From positions 1-47,751 of the IMG/VR virus record IMGVR_UViG_3300006754_000032: a stretch of 47,751 nt of DNA; one strand, given 5' to 3'. Each line of letters begins with the position of its first letter. The first letter of the stretch is position 1. The stretch is from a virus. Positions 6,664 to 13,533 of this stretch are shown here, piece after piece. The notes under the pieces are model-generated. The model was not told the origin of the DNA. It made no database searches and saw only the letters and a program-made list of their open reading frames with translations. The translations under genes and the position numbers were made by a program.

Positions 6664-7326
6664 ATGTGCGCTATTTTTGGATCGTTCGACAAAACAATGT
6701 TAGAGATTTTATACCAAGCTAATAAGGAGCGTGGTAATTTTGCTAGCAGCGTTGTATGCATATCAGATGATGATCAATATATCTCTAAACATGAAGGTGA
6801 TATAAATTTTGATAAGTTTAATTATGCTGGTAGGGAAAATATAGAATATCTTCTTGGGCATGTACAGGCACCTACTTCCGCTAAAAGAACCTGGAACTAC
6901 AACACATCTCACCCATTCGAATCTCTGACATGGCTGGTTAGTCATAATGGTGTTTTAACAAATGAGAAAAAACTAAGAAGAAAACATACAAGATTTTTAG
7001 AAAATCCCGTTGATACAGCGGTAATAGTTGAACTATTAGAAAAATTTACTCAGGTAAATAAAAACCCAGTTAATACCATAAAGCAAGTATTATCAATGTT
7101 AGAGGGGTCGTATGCTTTAAGTATGGTGCATTCTAATACTAACGATATCTATATAGCGAGAGTAGGGTCACTTCTTCACTATAATAATAAGGGCAACTAC
7201 TCTACAATGATGGGATCCGGTTATAAAATATTACCTGAAGGAATTATAATGAAGTTAAATAAAAAAACAAAACGATGGAATAAAGTAGGCACTTTTGAAT
7301 CCAAGTCACCGTTTACATTTGTATGA
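6664..7326 (+). CDS. class II glutamine amidotransferase
   Basis: A 220-residue stand-alone Ntn-type glutaminase domain that releases ammonia from glutamine. The nucleophile is Cys2 after Met removal (MCAIFGSF). Other family landmarks are LGHVQAPTS (~63-71), HPFESLTWLVSHNGVLTNEKKL (~82-103), the DTAVIVELL segment (~117-125) and LEGSYALSMV (~145-154). No synthetase domain is fused. In some phages that make 7-deazaguanine DNA, a related amidotransferase domain is fused to QueC. Here the two are separate genes about 1.9 kb apart, which suggests the same pathway. Asparagine-synthase-like or sugar-amidating roles with the adjacent glycosyltransferase are alternatives. Its stop overlaps the next start as ATGA. 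Confidence 0.88.
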   Translation: MCAIFGSFDKTMLEILYQANKERGNFASSVVCISDDDQYISKHEGDINFDKFNYAGRENIEYLLGHVQAPTSAKRTWNYNTSHPFESLTWLVSHNGVLTNEKKLRRKHTRFLENPVDTAVIVELLEKFTQVNKNPVNTIKQVLSMLEGSYALSMVHSNTNDIYIARVGSLLHYNNKGNYSTMMGSGYKILPEGIIMKLNKKTKRWNKVGTFESKSPFTFV

Positions 7327-7982
7327 GTAAAACATTTATATTTTCTGCTACAGCAGGTAAAAAAGAAGACTCAATGCTTTACAATACGTGTAAAGATGAA
7401 AATATCGACATCTTTATAAAAGAGTATAATAAAGAGTCTATACAAAAAACCTACAACAAGGCGATTGATTTTTCAATTAGGGAAGGAGTTAAAAACTTAG
7501 TATTAGTTCATGACGATGTAATACTCGAAGCTTTTTCTGAAAGAAGAATTGAAAGAAATTTTAAAAATTTTGATCTAATTGGTGTAGCTGGCTGCAATCA
7601 GGTCAAGCTCGAAAAGCCAGTTCTCTGGCATTTAATGGGCGGTGGCTTCGACTCCGGTAATTTAGTAGGCGCAGTTGCCCACGGTACTGAAAATCAAAAA
7701 AATATGGGAGGGTTTGGATTTTATCCAAATAGAGCTATTTTAGTAGACGGAGTTTTTCTCGTAATTAAAAGAAAAGTATTTAAAAAAATTAGATTTGATG
7801 AAACCTGTCCTTCTAAATGGCATTTTTATGATCTTGATTACTCTATGCAGTGTCATAAAGCCGGCTTTAAAGTTGGAGTCGGCGACTTTATTGTAACTCA
7901 TAAATCCCCCGGTCTTACTTCTTTTACTGAAGAATTTCAGAAGGGCGAAGATTGGTTTTTAGATAAGTGGAAAACCGAATAA
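7323..7982 (+). CDS. glycosyltransferase, GT2-like (GT-A fold)
   Basis: A 219-residue soluble enzyme resembling phage glycosyltransferase family 2-like proteins. The nucleotide-sugar/metal site is probably LVHDDVIL (residues 61-68, with Asp64/Asp65 as the DxD equivalent). Later landmarks are FYPNRAILVDGVFLVIKRKVF (~133-154), the acceptor-side FDETCPSKWHFYDLDYSMQ segment (~158-176) and the closing VTHKSPG. There is no membrane segment or signal peptide. It overlaps the amidotransferase by 4 nt (ATGA), so the two are probably translationally coupled and may act together. Targets could be modified DNA bases, virion proteins or host surface sugars; nothing here decides which. Confidence 0.82.
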   Translation: MSKTFIFSATAGKKEDSMLYNTCKDENIDIFIKEYNKESIQKTYNKAIDFSIREGVKNLVLVHDDVILEAFSERRIERNFKNFDLIGVAGCNQVKLEKPVLWHLMGGGFDSGNLVGAVAHGTENQKNMGGFGFYPNRAILVDGVFLVIKRKVFKKIRFDETCPSKWHFYDLDYSMQCHKAGFKVGVGDFIVTHKSPGLTSFTEEFQKGEDWFLDKWKTE

Positions 7983-8000
7983 CATATAATACCATAAGGC

Positions 8001-9308
8001 GTGAGTAAGTTAGACTTAGACTATTTTGAAAATGTTCTTATATATAAGTCCCTTACAGATAGTGGGTATTTGGCTTCTATTGCTGATTTTGTAAAGCCTG
8101 AATATTTTAAAGATAAAGCGATCGCTAGTATCTTTAATATTATTAAAGACTTTACAGAAAAAAGAAATAAGCTTCCAACAACGACAGAGATTAAGTCTTA
8201 CTTAGTATCAGATGAACAAAAGAACTCTTTTAAAGAGCTCGTTAAGACGTTTAGTGATATTGATAAGACTCTAGATAAAGAAGAACTATATGATAATACG
8301 GAACAGTTTCTTAAAGAGAAGGCCGTATATCATACAATGCTTAATGTAGCAGAAGATGTATCAAAAGGTAAAGTTGATACATCAGTCGTTTTAGATAAAT
8401 TTGAAAAATCATGCAACATTAATTTAGTAACTGATTTAGGACTAGAACTGTATGGTGATGTTGATAAGCTTATTGATGATCTTAACTGTGTTGAAAGATA
8501 TGTTCCAAGTAAATGGGAGTGGTTAGACAATTGTCTCGGAGGCGGTTTTTTAGAAGCTGGAAAAGCTTTATATGTGTTTGCTGGTGAGACAAATATTGGT
8601 AAGTCAATATTTTTGGGTAATATTGCCAGTAATATGGCTGAAGATGGTAAAAACGTTTTGTTAGTTACTTTAGAAATGTCTGAGCTGTTATATGCTAGAC
8701 GAATTTGTAGTAACGTTACAAAAATTCCAATGAAGCAGTTAGCTGAAAATGCACCTAGTATTAAACAGGCTATGAATGATCAAGGTGGTAAAATTTTTAT
8801 TAAAGAGTTTCCACCTGCCACTATTACGGCTAATCAATTAAAAGCGTTTGTTAAGAAGTTTCAAGAACAAGGCATTAAGCTAGATGCTATTGTATTAGAT
8901 TACCTAAACTTGATGCACTCACCTGTAGGTAATAACTCTTATGAGCGCATTAAACATGTAACTGAACAGGTACGTGCAATGAGCTATTTGTTTAACTGTC
9001 CTATTATTTCAGCCACACAGTTAAACCGAGCTGGGTTTGATACAGATAACCCTGATCTAGCAACAATTTCTGAATCTATCGGGTTGGCGGCCACTGCTGA
9101 TGCTATTATATCTATCTTTCAAAATGAAGAAGATAGAGGAATTGGAGTCATACGCTTAGGTATGATGAAAAACCGGTATGGTCCGCGTGGTATTACACAA
9201 GCTATGAGAATCGATTATAATACGCTAACAATCGAACAAGCTGATGATATCGAAATAGATGAAGATATGGATAATACTCTTAATGTATTAGCTGGGCTTG
9301 CATCATAA
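8001..9308 (+). CDS. 41: replicative DNA helicase, DnaB/gp41 family
   Basis: A 435-residue hexameric 5'-3' helicase, slightly shorter than T4 gp41. The N-terminal domain (to ~160) is the DnaB-type helical region. The RecA-like core starts at about 170. Walker A is GETNIGKS (195-202), followed by LLVTLEMSELLYARRI (the H1a region), Walker B AIVLDYLNL, and the ATQLNRAG motif with the arginine-finger region downstream. It works with the gp61-like primase at 14322. The start is GTG (MSKLDLDYF) with AAGG a few bases upstream; a TATAAT hexamer lies 10 nt before the start without a good -35 box. Confidence 0.95.
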   Translation: MSKLDLDYFENVLIYKSLTDSGYLASIADFVKPEYFKDKAIASIFNIIKDFTEKRNKLPTTTEIKSYLVSDEQKNSFKELVKTFSDIDKTLDKEELYDNTEQFLKEKAVYHTMLNVAEDVSKGKVDTSVVLDKFEKSCNINLVTDLGLELYGDVDKLIDDLNCVERYVPSKWEWLDNCLGGGFLEAGKALYVFAGETNIGKSIFLGNIASNMAEDGKNVLLVTLEMSELLYARRICSNVTKIPMKQLAENAPSIKQAMNDQGGKIFIKEFPPATITANQLKAFVKKFQEQGIKLDAIVLDYLNLMHSPVGNNSYERIKHVTEQVRAMSYLFNCPIISATQLNRAGFDTDNPDLATISESIGLAATADAIISIFQNEEDRGIGVIRLGMMKNRYGPRGITQAMRIDYNTLTIEQADDIEIDEDMDNTLNVLAGLAS

Positions 9309-9317
9309 GGAACCTTT

Positions 9318-9325
9318 AGTAAATA
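9318..9325 (+). promoter_or_regulatory. candidate late promoter box for the DHH gene
   Basis: AGTAAATA ends 7 nt before the GTG at 9333, in the intergenic gap after gene 41. The second base differs from the best late boxes. Confidence 0.35.
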
Positions 9326-9332
9326 ATCAAAA

Positions 9333-10208
9333 GTGAATATCCAAATATGGACAGATACTGATTTACATGGAGCTGGTTCTGCTCTTGTTTTAAAGTGGTT
9401 ATATAAAGATGCTAAAACATTTAGTATTAATGATGTTTCAGAATATACTTTTTCTGGTAGATTTAAGGGATCGCTACAAGCATTAGATCATTATGATAGA
9501 GTCTACATTGTTGATTTGGATTTATCACCAGAACAAATTCAATTAGCTGATAGAGATAATGTTGTTGTTATTGATACACATAAAGGACATGTCAGCCATA
9601 AGCATTTATACAAAAAAGCTAAAACCATATTAGACAGCAGTCAGTATGCTTGTTTAGATCTAATTTTTAATAAATTTAAAAGTCACCTAACACATTTAAC
9701 TGACAAGCAACTACAATTAATCAAATACATCAGCAAGTACGATTGGTATAATACACAGCACAAAGAGTCCTTAAAATTAAACGCTATATATTACAATTTA
9801 AATTCTCCAAAAACAGAAAAGTTTATTTCGGCATTTTCAGACGGGTTTAGAGATTTTACAATTCATGAAAAAAATGCTATTAAGCTGTATTTTAAAAAAT
9901 TTAAAGATCAGATAGATAGTGGGCAGGTATTTACAGGGATGATAAAAAACTATAGTGTTGTAGCGACGTTCGCGAACTATGCTGTAAATGAGCTAACTCA
10001 TTTTTTAATTAAAAAATATAATACTGATATTGGTATGGTTATTAATACTGGAGCTAAGACTGTATCATTTAGACGATCTAGACAAAGTGATGTTGACTTA
10101 AGCATATTAGCTACAAAACTTTGTGATGGTGGCGGTCACGCAGCATCCGCCGGCGGTAAATTAACTGAACAATTCGCGAATTTAACCAAAACATTTGTAC
10201 CGTGTTAA
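9333..10208 (+). CDS. DHH/DHHA1-family phosphoesterase
   Basis: A 291-residue protein with the architecture of DHH-superfamily phosphoesterases (RecJ, NrnA, cyclic dinucleotide and oligoribonucleotide hydrolases). Candidate metal-binding segments are IWTDTDLHGAGSALVL (residues 5-20), VYIVDLDLS (~57-65) and VVIDTHKGH (~77-85, in place of the canonical DHH). The C-terminal DHHA1 domain ends with the substrate-binding CDGGGHAASAGGKL (~265-278), which is nearly canonical. Possible substrates are nanoRNAs, ssDNA ends or cyclic nucleotides. The last use could be anti-defence, but nothing shows it. Start GTG; its stop is overlapped by 7 nt by the next gene. Confidence 0.86.
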   Translation: MNIQIWTDTDLHGAGSALVLKWLYKDAKTFSINDVSEYTFSGRFKGSLQALDHYDRVYIVDLDLSPEQIQLADRDNVVVIDTHKGHVSHKHLYKKAKTILDSSQYACLDLIFNKFKSHLTHLTDKQLQLIKYISKYDWYNTQHKESLKLNAIYYNLNSPKTEKFISAFSDGFRDFTIHEKNAIKLYFKKFKDQIDSGQVFTGMIKNYSVVATFANYAVNELTHFLIKKYNTDIGMVINTGAKTVSFRRSRQSDVDLSILATKLCDGGGHAASAGGKLTEQFANLTKTFVPC

Positions 10209-10501
10209 CAACCAGTAATATATCTCCAAACCCCTCAAAGACTTTAATACATGATGAAACAGAACATCTGTTACTTTGCTTTTGTACGTTCTGCTCCCTA
10301 CTAAAAGGTAAAAAACTTTCACTACAAAATATTTTTATATTAGTTTTACAGGAGGAGAGATTGAGAAATATATTAAAGGACCTTCTAACAATCGAAACTA
10401 ATTTTGATATAGTAAAGCTATTCATAGATTTTGAGCCGGCAATAACAAAGTCAAAATATATCACCAAGTTCCTTAATTCGAACTCTAAAATACAGTTATA
10501 A
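10202..10501 (+). CDS. hypothetical protein, 99 aa, upstream of gene 32
   Basis: A GTG-started gene overlapping the DHH stop by 7 nt. The protein seems fully helical, with a hydrophobic Cys/Leu-rich central stretch (LLLCFCTFCSLL, residues ~23-34) and a second helix (ERLRNILKDLLTIE). It is unlike any family I can name. In T4 the short late-transcription coactivator gp33 is encoded close to gene 32, so position and size raise that possibility, but I see no sequence support. No ribosome binding site is visible; translation is probably coupled to the upstream gene. Confidence 0.6.
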   Translation: MLTTSNISPNPSKTLIHDETEHLLLCFCTFCSLLKGKKLSLQNIFILVLQEERLRNILKDLLTIETNFDIVKLFIDFEPAITKSKYITKFLNSNSKIQL

Positions 10502-10508
10502 AAACCGG

Positions 10509-10536
10509 TTGAAGTTTTCCTTTTTGTGGTTATAAT
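10509..10536 (+). promoter_or_regulatory. sigma70-like promoter of gene 32
   Basis: TTGAAG (10509-10514), a 16-bp spacer and a perfect TATAAT (10531-10536) lie in the 41-bp gap before gene 32. The -10 box ends 6 nt before the ATG, placing the expected transcript start on the start codon. Confidence 0.8.
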
Positions 10537-10542
10537 TATGGC

Positions 10543-11373
10543 ATGAGTACTTTTAATACTTCAATGTTCCAATCAATTAAAGACGCGTTAGCAAGCTCCG
10601 AAAGTAAGGGGTCCGCTACATTTAACGAAATTATGCCTACTAAAGTAGGTAATACGTATACGGTAAGACTTTTACCTTATGCTAAAGATCCTAGTAAAAC
10701 ATTTTTCCATTATTATAACCATGGATGGAATTCTTTTGCTACCGGCCAGTATGTTCAGACATTAAGCCCGCAAACATTTGGTGAGCGAGATCCTATTGCA
10801 GAAGAACGCTTTAAGGTCCTTAGAACTGGCAGTGAGGAAGAAAAAGAAAAGATGCTAGCAGTCCGCCGTCTCGAAAAGTGGCTGGTTAATATTTACGTTG
10901 TTGATGATCCTGCAAATCCGGATAATAACGGCAAAGTAAAAATTCTTCGATATGGTAAACAACTTCAAAAAATTATTACTGAAGCTATTGAAGGTGAAGA
11001 TGCAGAAGAGTTCGGACCTCGTATTTTTGATCTTGGTGATGATGGTGTAAACTTTAAGATTAAGGTTGAACAGCAAGGTGATTATCCAACATATGTCTCT
11101 TCGAGATTTACAACTGCTGGTAAAATTAATCTTTCCGAAGATAAACAAAAAGATGTTTATGAAGGGTGTTTTGATCTTGGTGAAGTGTTTACACAAAAGA
11201 CATATGATGAACTTAAGGATATGTTAAGAGAGCATTATTATTGCAGGGCTGATGAGCCTGAGGCTCCAACATCAGCACCAGAACCGGATACTACTCCAGC
11301 CGAGCCGGAACCAGTCGCTGCTGGAAAAGATACGGTTGAAGAGGACATTGATGATTTGTTAAAAGATCTCTAA
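10543..11373 (+). CDS. 32: single-stranded DNA-binding protein gp32
   Basis: A 276-residue T4 gp32-type ssDNA-binding protein that coats single strands at the fork and during recombination. The core OB-fold is recognisable from TYTVRLLPYAKDPSKTFFHYYNHGWNS (39-65), SPQTFGERDPIAEERF (75-90) and NIYVVDDP (116-123). The acidic Pro/Glu-rich C-terminal tail, ending DIDDLLKDL, is the usual protein-recruitment tail. The only cysteines are C209 and C234, so the gp32 zinc site (His plus three Cys within the core) is absent. The gene has its own strong promoter. A three-codon frame ATG-GCA-TGA (10538-10546) overlaps its ATG. Confidence 0.94.
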   Translation: MSTFNTSMFQSIKDALASSESKGSATFNEIMPTKVGNTYTVRLLPYAKDPSKTFFHYYNHGWNSFATGQYVQTLSPQTFGERDPIAEERFKVLRTGSEEEKEKMLAVRRLEKWLVNIYVVDDPANPDNNGKVKILRYGKQLQKIITEAIEGEDAEEFGPRIFDLGDDGVNFKIKVEQQGDYPTYVSSRFTTAGKINLSEDKQKDVYEGCFDLGEVFTQKTYDELKDMLREHYYCRADEPEAPTSAPEPDTTPAEPEPVAAGKDTVEEDIDDLLKDL

Positions 11374-11377
11374 TAAA

Positions 11378-11869
11378 ATGAGCCAAGGAATCACTCCAGA
11401 AGAAAAGGCGGCAGTTATGCAGTTGATGGGGCAGACCTACGGCCAGGTAAACCAACAAGATCAAATGATTGTTGGTCAATCTGGTAATCTCCGCCCGGAT
11501 GCCCATAAAATGAAACAGGCATTTGAACAAACTGCACATATGCCGACTGTCGATGCTAATCCACAGCATGCACAACAACCACCGCCACCAGAGCGACCTC
11601 AGCAAGTTGCACCAGTAACTCCGGAGCAAGCTGCACAGGAGCTAGCTGAATCAGCTTCACCACCAACACCGGTCCCAGTACCAGTTTTTGATGATGAGGA
11701 CCGTGTGCAAGAAGATAAAAATACTAACCAAATGGAGTTAGATTTATCCGAGCCTAAGTTTGCTGATAAGTTGCTTGATTTAATGAAAGAGCAAAATTTG
11801 ATATTAAAAGAAATTAGCTTAAAATTAGATAATGGAAAAAAGACAACTAGAGGTCGCAAACAAGGGTGA
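11378..11869 (+). CDS. hypothetical protein, 163 aa, low-complexity
   Basis: Not recognised. Residues 1-60 are Gln/Met-rich and probably helical (EEKAAVMQLMGQTYGQVNQQ). Residues ~62-105 are Pro/Ala/Gln-rich and disordered (QQPPPPERPQQVAPVTPEQ; PPTPVPVPV). The C-terminal ~45 residues (FADKLLDLMKEQNLILKEISLKLD) predict a short coiled coil followed by a basic GKKTTRGRKQG tail. It lies 4 nt after gene 32 and overlaps gene 45 by 38 nt, so it is co-expressed with the two fork proteins. A bridging or recruitment role at the replisome is a reasonable but untested idea. Confidence 0.75.
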   Translation: MSQGITPEEKAAVMQLMGQTYGQVNQQDQMIVGQSGNLRPDAHKMKQAFEQTAHMPTVDANPQHAQQPPPPERPQQVAPVTPEQAAQELAESASPPTPVPVPVFDDEDRVQEDKNTNQMELDLSEPKFADKLLDLMKEQNLILKEISLKLDNGKKTTRGRKQG

Positions 11870-12557
11870 ATTTTTAAGATTATTAGACGCTATATCAAAA
11901 ATAAATGACAGTGGCGTTATTCTTGATCTTAAAAAAGATAAAGTATCAAGCTTAGTTTCTAGTATAGATAGCACCTTAATACTACATTCAGAGTATAAAA
12001 CTAACTCAGAGTTTGAGAATACATTAAACATCCCGGATGTAAAAAAATTAAGGAATGTATTAGACACAATTGAAGATAAAAATATATCTTTAGAAATAAA
12101 TTCTAACAATATTCAATATAACGGTAATGGTGTTAAATTTAAGTACCATCTCTTTGAAGAAGGCTTTATAACTAGACCAAATATTAATTTAGATAAAATT
12201 AATAAATTTACCTTTGATGTTGAATTTACTCTCGACAAGCCCACTTTGCAAAGATTGTTTAAAGGAAGTACCTTTGCGTCAGAAACAAATAAAATTTATT
12301 TTTATACTGAAAATAATAATTTAATGGCTGAGCTTACAGATAGGTCTCGTCATAATACTGATAACTTTACTTTAAATTTAGGAAAAGCTGACTTTAGTCT
12401 TAATCCAATTCCAGTGAATTTAGATAATATTAGATTACTCTCTATTATTAATAACGAATTTAATGTAAAAGTAAATACTGAGTATGGTGTTGTTGTATTT
12501 GATATTGAAGATAAAGATATTAAATTAAAGTATATAATTTCAGCTTTAACTCAATGA
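11832..12557 (+). CDS. 45: sliding clamp gp45 (PCNA-like)
   Basis: A 241-residue protein with the length and strand/helix rhythm of the T4 gp45 trimeric clamp (228 residues). The N-terminal domain has FLRLLDAISKINDSGVILDLKKDKVSSLVSSIDSTLILHSEY (14-55). The second domain contains FTLDKPTLQRLFKGSTFASETNKIYFYTENNNLMAELTDRS (~133-173), comparable to the gp45 segment around DLQQLLRVSRGLQIDTIAITV. It tethers polymerase gp43 and, in T4, also activates late promoters together with gp55 and gp33. It starts inside the upstream gene (38-nt overlap) and overlaps the next start by 4 nt. The family is inferred from pattern, since identity is low. Confidence 0.75.
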   Translation: MEKRQLEVANKGEFLRLLDAISKINDSGVILDLKKDKVSSLVSSIDSTLILHSEYKTNSEFENTLNIPDVKKLRNVLDTIEDKNISLEINSNNIQYNGNGVKFKYHLFEEGFITRPNINLDKINKFTFDVEFTLDKPTLQRLFKGSTFASETNKIYFYTENNNLMAELTDRSRHNTDNFTLNLGKADFSLNPIPVNLDNIRLLSIINNEFNVKVNTEYGVVVFDIEDKDIKLKYIISALTQ

Positions 12558-12892
12558 CATCACAACATAAAAAGAACAAATTAAGAACCCCGGGATACTT
12601 TATAAAGAGATTAAAAGATAATAATTTTGTAACATTGCGAATGTTTCATAAGTATAGTCCAACTGATCCTCGGAGATGGACAGTGTTAGTCGATCCGGGT
12701 GGATCCTCTGTATTTGTTACATGCTTCGAGAATACGCCGTTTGTAGGGGAATATTTGTTTAGTTTTAATGACGGTAATCAAAATTTTAATAATAACTTTA
12801 GCTTAAAAACTGACTCGATCGAGGTTGTTGTTAGTAAACTGCTAAAAACCGGAGTGCGACAAAATGATAAGAGCGATTTTTTAGATAAATAA
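12554..12892 (+). CDS. hypothetical protein, 112 aa, downstream of gp45
   Basis: Unrecognised. The N-terminus is basic (SQHKKNKLRTPGYFIKRLKDNNF), followed by beta-rich sequence (VTLRMFHKYSPTDPRRWTVLVDPGGSSVFVTCFEN) and a polar Asn-rich loop. A basic N-terminus with a compact beta body fits a nucleic-acid-binding protein. In T4 the gene after 45 is rpbA (RNA polymerase-binding), but this protein shows no resemblance I can document. The start overlaps the gp45 stop as ATGA, implying coupled translation. Its stop codon is part of the late box for the next gene. Confidence 0.75.
   Translation: MTSQHKKNKLRTPGYFIKRLKDNNFVTLRMFHKYSPTDPRRWTVLVDPGGSSVFVTCFENTPFVGEYLFSFNDGNQNFNNNFSLKTDSIEVVVSKLLKTGVRQNDKSDFLDK
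12884..12891 (+). promoter_or_regulatory. late promoter box overlapping a stop codon
   Basis: GATAAATA lies across the end of the upstream gene (codons GAT, AAA and part of TAA) and ends 5 nt before the ATG at 12897. With T4 geometry this would give a leaderless transcript starting at the A of ATG. Confidence 0.55.
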
Positions 12893-12896
12893 TAAT

Positions 12897-13232
12897 ATGA
12901 GCGACGAAGTTAACCAAAACTCTGAAAATTTCGATAATGATGAAGAGTTAAGAGAAATGGTTGAAAAGGCTCTAAAGCAAAGTCTTGTTGAGAGGAAGAC
13001 ATTTAAAAGAAGACAAGACTTAGCGCTAAGATTGAGTAATATTATTAGTGAATATTTAGATTGTTATATTTTATTGGGTTATGACTTTCAAGGAAGACAT
13101 CTAGATATAAAATCGTCCAAAACACCACAACAAACTGAAGCGCTACATTCATTCCTATTAAAATATTTTGCCTCTGAAATGCATCATATAAAAGGGTTAG
13201 ATCATGGCATGGGTCCAGATGAAATACTGTAA
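12897..13232 (+). CDS. hypothetical protein, 111 aa
   Basis: Unknown. Residues 1-20 are acidic. Residues 20-60 are strongly helical and charged (REMVEKALKQSLVERKTFKRRQDLALRLSNIISEYLD). The rest is mixed (CYILLGYDFQGRHLDIKSS). A His/Met-rich end (EMHHIKGLDHGMGPDEIL) closes the protein. It is preceded by a late-type box 5 nt from the ATG, unlike its neighbours in the replication cluster, so it may be expressed at a different time. The following gene begins 29 nt inside it. Confidence 0.75.
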   Translation: MSDEVNQNSENFDNDEELREMVEKALKQSLVERKTFKRRQDLALRLSNIISEYLDCYILLGYDFQGRHLDIKSSKTPQQTEALHSFLLKYFASEMHHIKGLDHGMGPDEIL

Positions 13233-13533
13233 AAGAGATATATATGCTGTTGAAACAGGCGACTACGTAGGGCAGATGTTTGCTATAGTCGACCTTAAAG
13301 ATGATACTATCGGCTGTCTTTCGCTTCCACGAATGGAAAATATTGATGTTCCAAAAGAATCATTTGATACCGGAAGGAACGGTGATATAATTAAATTTGT
13401 AGAGAAGCTTCCAGAAGACGTTTTTTCGGTTGTAGAGGCACAATATATAAAGAATGAAAACTCTAATAATAGACGGGAACAACTTAATACACCGAACGTT
13501 TTATACGGCGAAAGCACAGTCAAAAAAGACTGA
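13204..13533 (+). CDS. hypothetical protein, 109 aa, overlapping two neighbours
   Basis: Unknown. The body is beta-rich (KRDIYAVETGDYVGQMFAIVDLKDDTIGCLSLPRMENIDVP), followed by a helix (IIKFVEKLPEDVFSVVEAQYI) and a disordered Asn-rich tail. The chosen ATG (13204) gives a 29-nt overlap with the upstream gene; M6 (13219) is an alternative start. Its 3' 80 nt overlap the start of the 5' nuclease gene in a different frame, an unusually long overlap for this genome. The compositional balance of the protein argues that it is real. Confidence 0.7.
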   Translation: MAWVQMKYCKRDIYAVETGDYVGQMFAIVDLKDDTIGCLSLPRMENIDVPKESFDTGRNGDIIKFVEKLPEDVFSVVEAQYIKNENSNNRREQLNTPNVLYGESTVKKD

